From an uncultured Eubacteriales bacterium (GTDB lineage: Bacteria; Bacillota; Clostridia; Christensenellales; CAG-138): a stretch of 45,600 bases of DNA. Below the pieces are notes generated by a model. The model was given only the letters and a program-made list of their open reading frames with translations, had not been told where the DNA came from and ran no database searches. The position numbers were made by a program, and so were the translations under genes. The stretch spans positions 1 to 45,600 of the forward strand of contig CADAZC010000039.1 of assembly GCA_902792295.1 (NCBI GenBank). Reading direction: 5' to 3'. Positions within the stretch are counted from its first letter, which is position 1; each line of letters begins with the position of its first letter. Below, one piece after another: positions 1 to 7,687 of the stretch.

Positions 1-77
1 TTCCGGTTTTCCGCGATCTGCGCGCGGTCGCTCTGTCTGCGATCCGATCCCGAACGGATACTGTTTCTGTTACTCAT
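1..77 (-). CDS. N-terminal start of an unidentified protein, possibly a capsule tyrosine kinase (partial)
   Basis: Only the first 25 codons lie in the window. The ATG is at 77-75 and overlaps the end of the upstream Wzz/YveK-type gene by 8 bases, which points to translational coupling. The visible peptide is polar and rich in Arg, Ser and Asp, with no domain yet. In Firmicutes exopolysaccharide loci, a YveK/CpsC-type modulator is usually followed by its cytoplasmic bacterial tyrosine kinase (CpsD/YveL type). That order is the only ground for the suggested function. Confidence 0.45.
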   Translation of the reverse strand, partial: MSNRNSIRSGSDRRQSDRAQIAENR

Positions 78-852
78 TGACAATTTCCTCCCGAAGCGAG
101 ACTTCCCATGTGTCCGTTTCTTCATTGCCGACGACGATCATCGGAACCGTTCCGATCACCGGACAGCGGCTGACCTTCTGCACCTCCTCCGACGTATAGA
201 TCGTCGTGTCGAGAAACGCCTGCAGCAGGAAATAGACTGCGGCAAGGACAAAGCCCGCCAGGAATCCGATAATGATATTCCGGGTGAGATTCGGACTGGA
301 CGGGCTCTTCGGAACCGTCGCATAATCGACGATCTCTACGCCGCCCGCCTTGGTGATGCGGACGATCTGATCCGGAACGTATTTTGCAAACGTATTGGCG
401 ATATTTGCGGAAAGAAGCGGATCTTCGGTTGCGACGCTGATCCGGATCAGCTTGGTTCCTTCCGGAACGGAAACCGAAACGGCTTTCGACAACGTGCCCG
501 GGCTGACATTCCATGCCGCATGTTCGGGATGTTCCGCGTTAAAGCGCTCCGAAACCACATCCAGCACGGAATTGCTCTTGACGATGACCTGATATGTTTT
601 GATCAGGTTGTCCGCCGCGGCAAGCTCACTGCTGCTGATCGAGCCCTTTTGACCCTGTTCTGCGTTGGTGTAAATATACATGGACGTGTACGCCGTGTAT
701 TTCTTGCTGATAAAGAAATGCGTGACAAGCCCCGTGAGCACCGCCACCAGAATACCGGCAATCAGAATGTAGACCCACTTTGAAATCAAAATCTGGAATA
801 CGTCTCCGAGATTGATTTCAACTTCGTTTTTCTCTCTTCTTACCTGTTCCAA
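70..852 (-). CDS. Wzz/YveK-type polysaccharide chain-length / tyrosine-kinase modulator protein
   Basis: This is a membrane protein of the Wzz/CpsC/YveK family, which sets polymer length and activates the partner BY-kinase in capsule or exopolysaccharide export. It has the family layout: a short cytoplasmic N-terminus, a first membrane segment just after a conserved polar-to-hydrophobic switch, a long extracytoplasmic stretch of about 150 residues, a Pro/Ser-rich motif (PKSPSSPN) just before the second membrane segment (NIIIGFLAGFVLAAVYFLLQ), and a short cytoplasmic tail. I chose the TTG at 852 because an AAGGAAAGG ribosome binding site lies about 9 bases upstream, giving 260 aa. An upstream TTG at 900 would add 16 residues but has no visible ribosome site. 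The gene overlaps the next, unfinished gene. The family call is firm, but the polymer is unknown. Confidence 0.85.
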   Translation of the reverse strand: MEQVRREKNEVEINLGDVFQILISKWVYILIAGILVAVLTGLVTHFFISKKYTAYTSMYIYTNAEQGQKGSISSSELAAADNLIKTYQVIVKSNSVLDVVSERFNAEHPEHAAWNVSPGTLSKAVSVSVPEGTKLIRISVATEDPLLSANIANTFAKYVPDQIVRITKAGGVEIVDYATVPKSPSSPNLTRNIIIGFLAGFVLAAVYFLLQAFLDTTIYTSEEVQKVSRCPVIGTVPMIVVGNEETDTWEVSLREEIVNE

Positions 853-998
853 AGCTGTTGTCCTTTCCTTCGAAAATACGATGTTTCTGTTCTCTTTCAA
901 TCATATGATCGAAATTTCGTGATTGTTAATCGATCTCGATCAATATCATGCATTTTTACACAATACGCACATAATATCGCATAATATTAGACTTTAAT

Positions 999-1027
999 AT
1001 TATACATGAATAACCCCGGTGCGTCAA
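999..1027 (-). promoter_or_regulatory. Promoter of the exopolysaccharide genes
   Basis: On the minus strand, TTGACG (1027-1022) is followed after 17 bases by TATAAT (1004-999). Transcription would start near 992, leaving a leader of about 140 bases before the TTG at 852. The leader is AT-rich and contains short inverted repeats such as CGAAATTTCG. A LoaP-type regulator encoded just upstream could act in such a leader, but I do not recognise a defined recognition hairpin. Confidence 0.7.
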
Positions 1028-1054
1028 TATGCAGGCTGTATATAAAGATATGTC

Positions 1055-1086
1055 AAAAAAAAGGACGGCGGATCATTCCCGCCGTC
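1055..1086 (-). terminator. Rho-independent terminator of the NusG-like gene
   Basis: An 8-bp perfect stem (1064-1071 with 1079-1086) and a 7-base loop are followed, on the minus strand, by eight T residues (plus-strand A run 1055-1062). It lies just after the stop of the NusG-like gene and before the promoter of the chain-length gene, so the two are separate transcription units. Confidence 0.9.
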
Positions 1087-1107
1087 TTCTGCTTTATCCT
1101 GTTTTCG

Positions 1108-1641
1108 TCAGATCTTTTCCGACGTCTGATGCAGCATATCGAGGTCCGCATTCCCCTCAATGTATTCGATGGAGCACCAGATGTTCCGGAACATTGCCTC
1201 TCCGTCGCCGAGCGCGATCTGTACAAGTTTCCGTCCCTTGTTGACTTTCATGACCTTCGCCTCCATGCCGACAAGCGGTCCGCCGACGAAAGCGATCTTT
1301 GTGCCGACCTTGACGACCTGCGACACATCGACCAACCCCTCATAACGCTTCAGCCATTCGACGAACGCAAGGTCTTCTCCGCGAAGCGCACCGGTGCCGT
1401 CCTCGTACCGCAGCGTTTTCAAAACGCCGGAACAGCGCCGGATCGTATCCCAGTCCGGCACCGCTTCCGCATCGAAAAAAACATACCCCGGCAGCAGCCG
1501 CGCCTTTGTTTTCCTGACACCGCCCGCATCCGGCTTGCTGCGAACCGCAAGCGGGGAGAACGCCGCATATCCGCGGCGCGCGAGATAATCGATTACAAAT
1601 CCTTCCTGTCCGCTTTTGCAGAACAGACAGTAACTCTCCAC
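1108..1641 (-). CDS. NusG-family antiterminator, LoaP type
   Basis: This is a 177-aa NusG paralogue. The N-terminal half has the NGN-type pattern (ESYCLFCKSG start, then LLPGYVFF, the NusG-like PGYVF motif near residues 50-56). A KOW-like segment (KVGTKIAFVGGPLVGMEAKV) follows at about 110-130. NusG proteins bind the RNA polymerase clamp. The LoaP subgroup in Firmicutes promotes read-through of specific long polysaccharide or antibiotic operons. The GTG start at 1641 follows a GGAGAGGGA ribosome site. The open frame continues upstream without further homology, so longer starts are rejected. Its place directly before polysaccharide genes supports a LoaP-like rather than a housekeeping NusG role. 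No secE or ribosomal-protein neighbours are present. The target operon is inferred. Confidence 0.85.
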   Translation of the reverse strand: MESYCLFCKSGQEGFVIDYLARRGYAAFSPLAVRSKPDAGGVRKTKARLLPGYVFFDAEAVPDWDTIRRCSGVLKTLRYEDGTGALRGEDLAFVEWLKRYEGLVDVSQVVKVGTKIAFVGGPLVGMEAKVMKVNKGRKLVQIALGDGEAMFRNIWCSIEYIEGNADLDMLHQTSEKI

Positions 1642-1677
1642 AGTTCCCTCTCCTGTTGCATGGATTCCGGTGTTTCC

Positions 1678-1707
1678 ATTATAGAGACCGGCATGCCGGA
1701 TTGTCAA
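1678..1707 (-). promoter_or_regulatory. Consensus promoter of the NusG-like gene
   Basis: On the minus strand a perfect TTGACA (1707-1702), an 18-base spacer and a perfect TATAAT (1683-1678) precede the GTG start by about 37 bases. An inverted GCATGC core (GGCATGCC, in the spacer) is also present and could bind a regulator. Confidence 0.85.
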
Positions 1708-1725
1708 GAATCTGCGCTTTTTCTC

Positions 1726-1754
1726 TTGAAGCCGGTTGCCGTTTGCTATATACT
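1726..1754 (+). promoter_or_regulatory. Promoter of the esterase-thioesterase-GH13 operon
   Basis: TTGAAG (1726-1731), a 17-base spacer and TATACT (1749-1754) lie about 47 bases upstream of the esterase start. The -10 region and the following bases (ATATACTGTAAA) recur exactly in the promoter at 4603-4631. Confidence 0.65.
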
Positions 1755-1800
1755 GTAAAAAAGCGCCGAACGCTGCGCCTTTCGGAAAGGAACCGATCAA

Positions 1801-2565
1801 ATGATTTATGTAAAGAAAATACAGATCCCCGACCTGCCGACCGAAAAGCCGCGCCGGCTGTATATCGATCTGCCGCGCGGATATCATTCCGGCGAGCAAA
1901 GATATCCCGTCCTTTACATGTTCGACGGGCACAACGTGTTTTACGACAGCCACGCGACCTACGGAAAAAGCTGGGGCATGAAGGAATACCTGGAAAAGCA
2001 GAAGCCGCAGCTGATCCTTGTTGCGGTCGAATGCAATCCCGAAGGGTTCCGTCGGCTGTTCGAATACAGTCCGTGGGACTTTTCGGCGCCGCATCCGATC
2101 GGCAATGTGCAGGGGCTCGGCAAGGTCACGATGGACTGGTTTACAACCGTTCTGAAGCCGGAAATCGATGCGGCGTACCGCACGCTGCCCGACCGCGAGC
2201 ACACCATGATCGGCGGGAGCTCCATGGGCGGATTGATGTCGCTTTACGCCGCGGTGGAATACAATCACGTCTACTCCCGTGCGGCGGTCCTGTCCCCCAG
2301 TCTCTGGGTATCGCCGAAAAAGCTCAGGGAGCTGATCCGTTCGCATCCGCTTGCGTCTCCGACGCGAATCTATATGGACATGGGAACCGGCGAGATCGAC
2401 AAAAGGCGCCGCGCGCTTGCGGGCATGTTCGAAACCGCGAAGGAATTGAGCAAGGCGGGCGCGGACGTCTCCGCAAACGTCATTCCCGGCGCGATCCACA
2501 ACGAAGCCGCCTGGGAGAAGCGCATTCCCGACGTTTTCAAGTACCTGTTCAACGAACCGTCTTAA
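1801..2565 (+). CDS. Alpha/beta-hydrolase esterase (Fes/esterase D-like)
   Basis: This is a 254-aa cytoplasmic alpha/beta-hydrolase of the putative-esterase family that includes enterochelin-esterase-like and esterase-D proteins. The N-terminal part has the family's YPVLYMFDGHNVFYD block. The nucleophile elbow is GGSSMGG (Ser near residue 141), and a late His in GAIHNEAAW is the likely catalytic histidine. There is no signal peptide. The ribosome site GAAAGGAACC precedes the ATG. The gene heads a tight plus-strand run with the thioesterase gene 9 bases downstream. The ester substrate cannot be read from sequence. A carbohydrate ester is possible given the GH13 gene in the same run. Confidence 0.85.
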   Translation: MIYVKKIQIPDLPTEKPRRLYIDLPRGYHSGEQRYPVLYMFDGHNVFYDSHATYGKSWGMKEYLEKQKPQLILVAVECNPEGFRRLFEYSPWDFSAPHPIGNVQGLGKVTMDWFTTVLKPEIDAAYRTLPDREHTMIGGSSMGGLMSLYAAVEYNHVYSRAAVLSPSLWVSPKKLRELIRSHPLASPTRIYMDMGTGEIDKRRRALAGMFETAKELSKAGADVSANVIPGAIHNEAAWEKRIPDVFKYLFNEPS

Positions 2566-2574
2566 GGAGCGATT

Positions 2575-3300
2575 ATGGACATTTTCGAACGCAATTACCG
2601 CATTGCCTATTCCGATACCGATCTGAAACAGCGGCTTCGTCTGTCGCGGCTGTTCACGCTTCTGCAGGAGGCGGCGACTGACCATGCCGCCCTGCTCGGC
2701 GCAGGCAGCGACAAAACGCTCGACCGCGGACTTTTGTGGATCGTGACGCTGCAGGAAGCGATCGTTCACCGCATGCCCGCCTACGGCGAATCCGTGCGCA
2801 TCGTCACCTGGCCGGGAAAGATCCGGCATTTGCTGTTTCCGCGTTTCTACCGCATCGAGGACGAGACCGGCGGCGCGCTCATCGAAGCCAGCTCTTTATG
2901 GGCGCTGATGGATCGCGAAACGCGCAAGGCGGCGTTTCCCGAACGGCACGGGATCAACGTTCCGCCCGTCGTGACCGGAAACGAGATTTCTCTGCCGTCC
3001 GTTCCGCGGACGCAGCCCGCGGAGAGTACGGGCACGTTCACCGTGCCGTACAGCTATATCGATCAGAACGGACATATGAACAACACCCGCTACTTCGACC
3101 TTGCGGAGGATGTGATGCCCGCAGAGCTGCGTGCGCGCCCGCTGTGCCGCGTGCAGACCGAGTATTCCCGCGAGGCGATCCTCGGCACGGAGATCACGCT
3201 GAAAAGCGAGCGGGATGCCGACTCGTTCCTGCTCGTCGGCGAAAGCGAAGGGCTGAAACTCTTCAAGCTCGCCTTCACCTATGCATCCGAACAAAACTGA
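2575..3300 (+). CDS. Acyl-ACP thioesterase (FatA/FatB-type double hotdog)
   Basis: This 241-aa protein has two hotdog modules, the fold of bacterial acyl-ACP thioesterases. The N-terminal module carries RIAYSDTD and a Leu-rich helix (LSRLFTLLQEAATDHA). The C-terminal module carries the conserved Asn-His signature in DQNGHMNNTRY (about residues 161-171), with the catalytic region of FatA/FatB-like enzymes. The reaction releases free fatty acid from acyl carrier protein. The ATG follows a GGAGCG site 9 bases after the esterase stop. The end of the gene overlaps a possible but weaker start of the next gene. Chain-length preference is not predictable here. Confidence 0.88.
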   Translation: MDIFERNYRIAYSDTDLKQRLRLSRLFTLLQEAATDHAALLGAGSDKTLDRGLLWIVTLQEAIVHRMPAYGESVRIVTWPGKIRHLLFPRFYRIEDETGGALIEASSLWALMDRETRKAAFPERHGINVPPVVTGNEISLPSVPRTQPAESTGTFTVPYSYIDQNGHMNNTRYFDLAEDVMPAELRARPLCRVQTEYSREAILGTEITLKSERDADSFLLVGESEGLKLFKLAFTYASEQN

Positions 3301-3322
3301 TCCGTTTTCGGGAGGGACTTCC

Positions 3323-4579
3323 ATGCAGCTTCGCAACATGACGCTTTATTCGATCTTCATCCGCAACTTCGGCGGAACGTTCGCCGCTGTCGAAGCCGAT
3401 CTTCCGCGCATACGCGCGCTCGGCGTCGACGCGATCTGGCTTCTGCCCATCCATCCGATCGGCACGGAAAAGCGCAAGGGTTCCCTCGGGTCTCCGTACG
3501 CGATCGACGATTACCGTGCAATCAATCCGGAGTTTGGTACAATGGACGATTTTGTGCGTTTTTGCGGCACGGCGCATGCGCTCGGTCTGAAGGTGCTGAT
3601 CGATGTGGTATACCATCACACCTCCCCGGATTCCGTCCTCGTCAAAAGGCATCCCGAATACTTCTACCGGAAACCGGACGGCTCGTTCGGCAATCATGTC
3701 GGCGAATGGACCGACATCATTGATCTTGATTTCTCCGCCCGTCCGCTTTGGGACGAGCTTATCGACACGCTGTGCTTCTGGGCGAAATACGTCGACGGTT
3801 TCCGCTGCGACGTCGCGTCGCTGGTTCCGCTCGATTTCTGGCTCGAAGCGAGAGAACGCGTGGAAACCGTCCGTCCCGGCTGCATCTGGCTCGCGGAATC
3901 GGTCGAACACGATTTCATCCGCTATAACCGTGCGCAGGGACTGGATGCGCTGTCCGATTCCGAGCTGTACCGCGCGTTCGATATCTGCTATGACTACGAC
4001 GTCTATCCGGAATATGTCGCCTATGCCGAAGGCAGAATCCCGCTTGCCGAATACATTGCGGCGCTCGTCCGGCAGGAAAGCACCTACCCCGCCGATTACG
4101 TGAAGCTGCGCTTCACCGAAAACCACGACCGCCCGCGCACCGCCGCGCTTTTTTCGGATCGCGTCACACGGGAGAATTGGATCGCGTGGACCTTCTTCCA
4201 GAAGGGCATGCCGCTGCTCTATTGCGGGCAGGAATGGGCGGACGATCATCTGCCGACGCTGTTCGATCCCGATCCGATCGCGCGCGAAGGCGAGCCGGTG
4301 CACGCGCCGCTTCTCAAAAAGCTCATTGCCATGAGGAAGGATCCGCTGTTTTCGGACGGCGTCTATGCGATCGAAGCACGTCCGGATGACACCGTCTTTT
4401 CGACGTGGACGCTCGGCGATCGAAAGGCGGTCGGCATCTTCCGTCTGCGCGGAACGCCCGGCTCCGTCGAGGTCCCGCTGCCGGACGGGACCCATTGCGA
4501 TCTTCTTTCTGGGCGCGGCTGCCGCGTGCAGGACGGCGTTCTGTTCTCCCCCGGCGATCCGCTGATTTTTGTCGAATAA
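3323..4579 (+). CDS. GH13 alpha-amylase-family glycosidase
   Basis: This is a 418-aa intracellular GH13 enzyme. The four conserved regions are visible in order: DVVYHH (region I), GFRCDVAS with the nucleophile Asp (region II), WLAESVEHD with the acid/base Glu (region III) and FTENHDRPR with the transition-state Asp (region IV). A short C-terminal beta domain follows. No signal peptide is present. It resembles the short alpha-glucan- or oligosaccharide-acting GH13 enzymes rather than large secreted amylases. I chose the ATG at 3323 because GGGAGGGAC lies just upstream. An earlier ATG at 3281 is in frame but inside the thioesterase gene. The exact substrate (oligoglucoside, sucrose-like or maltodextrin) is uncertain. 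Confidence 0.9.
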   Translation: MQLRNMTLYSIFIRNFGGTFAAVEADLPRIRALGVDAIWLLPIHPIGTEKRKGSLGSPYAIDDYRAINPEFGTMDDFVRFCGTAHALGLKVLIDVVYHHTSPDSVLVKRHPEYFYRKPDGSFGNHVGEWTDIIDLDFSARPLWDELIDTLCFWAKYVDGFRCDVASLVPLDFWLEARERVETVRPGCIWLAESVEHDFIRYNRAQGLDALSDSELYRAFDICYDYDVYPEYVAYAEGRIPLAEYIAALVRQESTYPADYVKLRFTENHDRPRTAALFSDRVTRENWIAWTFFQKGMPLLYCGQEWADDHLPTLFDPDPIAREGEPVHAPLLKKLIAMRKDPLFSDGVYAIEARPDDTVFSTWTLGDRKAVGIFRLRGTPGSVEVPLPDGTHCDLLSGRGCRVQDGVLFSPGDPLIFVE

Positions 4580-4602
4580 GCGATAAAAAACCGGTCAGGG
4601 CA

Positions 4603-4631
4603 TTGCGAACCGGCGCTGAAACTGATATACT
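4603..4631 (+). promoter_or_regulatory. Promoter of the transketolase-malic enzyme operon
   Basis: TTGCGA (4603-4608), 17 bases and TATACT (4626-4631) lie about 57 bases upstream of the transketolase start. The gap between the GH13 stop and this gene also holds a short CCGGT/ACCGG inverted repeat with no U tract, so a terminator there is not supported. Confidence 0.6.
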
Positions 4632-4687
4632 GTAAAGGATACATAAGCGAACCGGCACGTTTGCCGGAAATAAAAAAGGAGGAAGCT

Positions 4688-5530
4688 ATGGAATTCAAAG
4701 AGAAACAGGCAATCGAAGCGTTCGCACTGCGCATCCGCATGGCGGCGCTCGAAGCGATCCACTCGATCGGTTCCGGTCACGTCGGCGGCGTTATGAGCAT
4801 TTCCGACGCGCTGGCGGTGCTGTACGGACGGGAAATGAAGGTCCGTCCCGAGGATCCGAAATGGCCGGACCGCGACTATCTTGTGATGTCGAAAGGTCAC
4901 GCGGGACCGGCGGTGTACGCCACGCTCGCGCTGAAGGGTTTCTTCCCGTATGAAGAATTGAAAACGCTGAACCGCGGCGGCACACGGCTTCCGAGCCATT
5001 GCGACCGCAACAAGACGCCCGGCGTGGATATGACGACCGGATCCTTGGGACAGGGCACCTCGCAGGCGGCGGGACTTGCGCTCGGCAACAAGCTCAGAGG
5101 ACGCAACAACCGCGTGTTCCTGATCGTCGGCGACGGCGAGATGGACGAAGGTCAGTGCTGGGAATCCTTCCTGTTCGCAAGCGCGAAAAAGCTCGGCAAC
5201 CTCGTCGTTCTGATCGACTGGAACAAGCGTCAGCTCGACGGTTATCTCGACGAGGTCCTGCCGATGGGCGATTTTGTCGCCAAGATGGAGGCGTTCGGTT
5301 TTGACACGGTCAAGGTCGACGGCGGCGACGTGGAAGCGATCGCAGCCGCGCTGGAGCGCACGAGAAACGGCGGGGACAAGCCGTACGCGATCGTGCTCGA
5401 TACGATCAAGGGTCACGGTATCGACGAAGTGGAAGCCATTGCGATGAACCACAGCTTGCCGGTAACCGACGAACGGTTTGCAAATTGGACCGCGGAGCTC
5501 AAAGCAAAGCTCGATGCATTGGAGGGTTGA
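4688..5530 (+). CDS. Transketolase, N-terminal (thiamine-diphosphate-binding) subunit
   Basis: This 280-aa protein is the N-terminal half of a split transketolase. It moves two-carbon ketol units between ketoses and aldoses in the non-oxidative pentose phosphate pathway. Visible markers are SKGHAGPAVYA, THR/SHCD near the substrate site, DMTTGSLGQG, and the thiamine-diphosphate motif GDGEMDEGQ followed about 25 residues later by DWNKRQLDG. The ATG follows AAGGAGGAAGCT. The C-terminal subunit starts 4 bases downstream of this gene's stop. This pair is separate from and diverged relative to the minus-strand pair at 12072-13825, and may be the housekeeping copy. That division of roles is inference. 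Confidence 0.93.
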   Translation: MEFKEKQAIEAFALRIRMAALEAIHSIGSGHVGGVMSISDALAVLYGREMKVRPEDPKWPDRDYLVMSKGHAGPAVYATLALKGFFPYEELKTLNRGGTRLPSHCDRNKTPGVDMTTGSLGQGTSQAAGLALGNKLRGRNNRVFLIVGDGEMDEGQCWESFLFASAKKLGNLVVLIDWNKRQLDGYLDEVLPMGDFVAKMEAFGFDTVKVDGGDVEAIAAALERTRNGGDKPYAIVLDTIKGHGIDEVEAIAMNHSLPVTDERFANWTAELKAKLDALEG

Positions 5531-5534
5531 GAAA

Positions 5535-6497
5535 ATGACGAAGATCGTTTATAACGGGGAAACGGATCCCCGCCTCTGCAAGGACGTCATCGGCGCAACG
5601 GTCGCTTCGCTCGCCGACGGCGATCCGGACGTGATCTTTCTGGACGCCGACCTGATGAGCTGCTCCGGCACGCTGAAATGGTCCAAGACGCACGCTGACC
5701 GCGCGATCGACTGCGGTATCGCGGAAGCGAACATGGCGGGCGTTGCGGCAGGTCTCGCCGCCGCCGGCTTCAAGCCGATCATCCACAGCTTCGGCACGTT
5801 CGCCTCGCGCCGCATTTACGACCAGATCTTCCTGTCCGGCGGCTATGCGAAAAACGACATCACGGTCATCGGCACCGACCCCGGCGTCACCGCCACGATG
5901 AACGGCGGTACGCATATGCCGTTTGAGGACGTCGCGCTCTACAATGCGCTGCCCCATGCGACCGTGATCGACGCGTCCGATCCGACCTGTCTCGAAAGCG
6001 TACTGCGTCAGTGCGTGAACCGTCCCGGCATCAAATACATTCGCGTCGGCAGAAAGCAGTACGCAAAGATCTATGAAGACGGCAGTGAGCTTCCGATCGG
6101 CAAGGCCGTCACGCTCCGCGAGGGCAAAGACGTTGTGATCTTTGCCGCGGGCATCATGCTGCACGAAGCCATGAAGGCAGCGGCTTCCCTTGAAGCGCAG
6201 GGCGTTTCCGCCGCGGTCGTCGACTGCTTCACGATCAAGCCGATCGACGCCGACGCCGTTGAAGCGTGGGCGAAGAAGTGCGGCGCGGTCGTCGTCGCGG
6301 AAAACGCGAACCGTCACGGCGGTCTCTACGACACGATCCTCGAAGTGCTTGCGGAGCGCTGCCCCGTCCCCGCCGCCGTCGTCGCGGTCGAGGATGAGTT
6401 CGGCGAGGTCGGCACGCAGGGATATCTGCAGGAGCGCTTCGGTCTGACCGCCGCGCACATCGAAGAACAGGTCAAATCCGTACTTGCAAGAAAATAA
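5535..6497 (+). CDS. Transketolase, C-terminal (pyrimidine-binding) subunit
   Basis: This 320-aa protein is the second half of the split transketolase. The pyrimidine-binding domain comes first (DCGIAEANMAGVAAGLA, with the Glu that activates thiamine diphosphate), then TFASRRIYDQI, GTDPGVTATMNGGTHM, and a C-terminal transketolase domain ending in DEFGEVGTQGYLQERFGLT. It forms the active enzyme with the product of the gene 4 bases upstream. The start at 5535 has GGAGGG nearby. The earlier in-frame methionine lies inside the upstream gene and is rejected. Confidence 0.93.
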   Translation: MTKIVYNGETDPRLCKDVIGATVASLADGDPDVIFLDADLMSCSGTLKWSKTHADRAIDCGIAEANMAGVAAGLAAAGFKPIIHSFGTFASRRIYDQIFLSGGYAKNDITVIGTDPGVTATMNGGTHMPFEDVALYNALPHATVIDASDPTCLESVLRQCVNRPGIKYIRVGRKQYAKIYEDGSELPIGKAVTLREGKDVVIFAAGIMLHEAMKAAASLEAQGVSAAVVDCFTIKPIDADAVEAWAKKCGAVVVAENANRHGGLYDTILEVLAERCPVPAAVVAVEDEFGEVGTQGYLQERFGLTAAHIEEQVKSVLARK

Positions 6498-6514
6498 CGA
6501 GAAGGAGATAGCAA

Positions 6515-7632
6515 ATGGATTACGCAAAAGAATCGCTCCGTCTGCACGGAGAATGGAAGGGCAAGATCGAAGTCATCGCAACGGTTCCGGTCGCCACGAA
6601 GGAAGATCTGAGTCTTGCTTACACCCCCGGCGTGGCGCAGCCGTGTCTGGAGATCCAGAAGGACATCAACAAGAGCTATGAGCTGACCCGCCGTCATAAT
6701 CTCTGCGCCGTCATCACCGACGGCAGCGCGGTCCTCGGTCTCGGCGACATCGGTCCCGAAGCCGGTATGCCCGTTATGGAAGGCAAGTGCGTGCTCTTCA
6801 AGTCGTTCGGCAACGTCGACGCGTTCCCGCTGTGCATCAAGACGCATGACGTGGACGAGTTCGTCAACGCGGTATATCTGCTCTCCGGCAGCTTCGGCGG
6901 CATCAACCTCGAGGACATTTCGGCGCCCCGCTGCTTCGAGATCGAGCGCAAGCTCAAGGAAAAATGCGACATCCCGATCTTCCATGACGATCAGCACGGC
7001 ACCGCGGTCATCACGCTCGCGGGGCTCACGAACGCTTTGAAGGTCGTCGGCAAGAAGAAAGAAGACGTCAAGGTCGTAACAAGCGGCGCAGGCGCGGCGG
7101 CGGTCTCGATCGTGAAGCTGTTTCTCTCCGCGGGCTTCAAAAACATCACCATGTGCGACCGCAAGGGCGCGATCTATAAGGGACGCGAAGGTCTGAACTG
7201 GATCAAGGAAGAGATGGCGGAAGTCACGAACCTCGCGCATAAGGCGGGCAGTCTCGCGGATATGCTCAAAGGCGCAGACGTGTTCATCGGCGTTTCCGCG
7301 CCCGGCACGGTCACGACCGAGATGGTAAAGACCATGAACCGCGACGCGATCGTCTTTGCCTGCGCGAACCCGACGCCCGAGATCTTCCCGGACGACGCAA
7401 AAACAACGTCCTGGCGTTCCCGGGCATCTTCCGCGGCACGTTCGACGTCCGCGCAAGCGACATCAACGAGGAGATGAAGATGGCGGCGGCGAAGGCGCTT
7501 GCCGACCTGATCTCCGACGAAGAGCTCTCCCCGGACTACATCATTCCGAAGGCGTTCGACCCGCGCGTGGGCAAAGCTGTTGCTGCGGCGGTTGCGGAAG
7601 CGGCAAGACGCAGCGGCGTCGCCAGGATCTGA
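6515..7632 (+). pseudogene. NAD(P)-dependent malic enzyme, interrupted by a frameshifting deletion
   Basis: Malic enzyme oxidatively decarboxylates malate to pyruvate. The first frame gives a normal N-terminal malic domain (YTPGVAQPC, the conserved TDGSAVLGLGDIG) and NAD domain ([22 protein letters not shown]) up to about residue 296. Around 7397-7402 the reading frame changes. The continuing homology, [18 protein letters not shown], is in another frame and runs to a TGA at 7630-7632. In intact enzymes about 17 residues (the GTGRSD-PNQV block) separate these two pieces, so roughly 52 bases appear to be missing. As written, the first frame would end at 7477 with an unrelated tail. The gene follows the transketolase genes with a good ribosome site. 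Either a real deletion or an assembly error is possible. Confidence 0.85.
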
Positions 7633-7652
7633 TCACACAGGCATACAAAAAA

Positions 7653-7678
7653 AGCAGGCGGTCACCGCCTGCTTTTTT
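7653..7678 (+). terminator. Bidirectional rho-independent terminator
   Basis: A 9-bp perfect stem (AGCAGGCGG/CCGCCTGCT) with a TCA loop is followed by a T run, and preceded by an A run that serves the opposite strand. It sits between the converging malic enzyme and DUF4867 genes and can end both transcription units. Confidence 0.9.
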
Positions 7679-7687
7679 CGTGTTTAT

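Noticed and set aside
1642..2829. Upstream extension of the NusG-like frame
   Set aside because: The extension runs opposite the esterase gene, has no NusG homology, and crosses the consensus promoter at 1678-1707.
4580..4610. Terminator after the GH13 gene
   Set aside because: The CCGGT/ACCGG repeat is short, widely spaced and has no T run after it.
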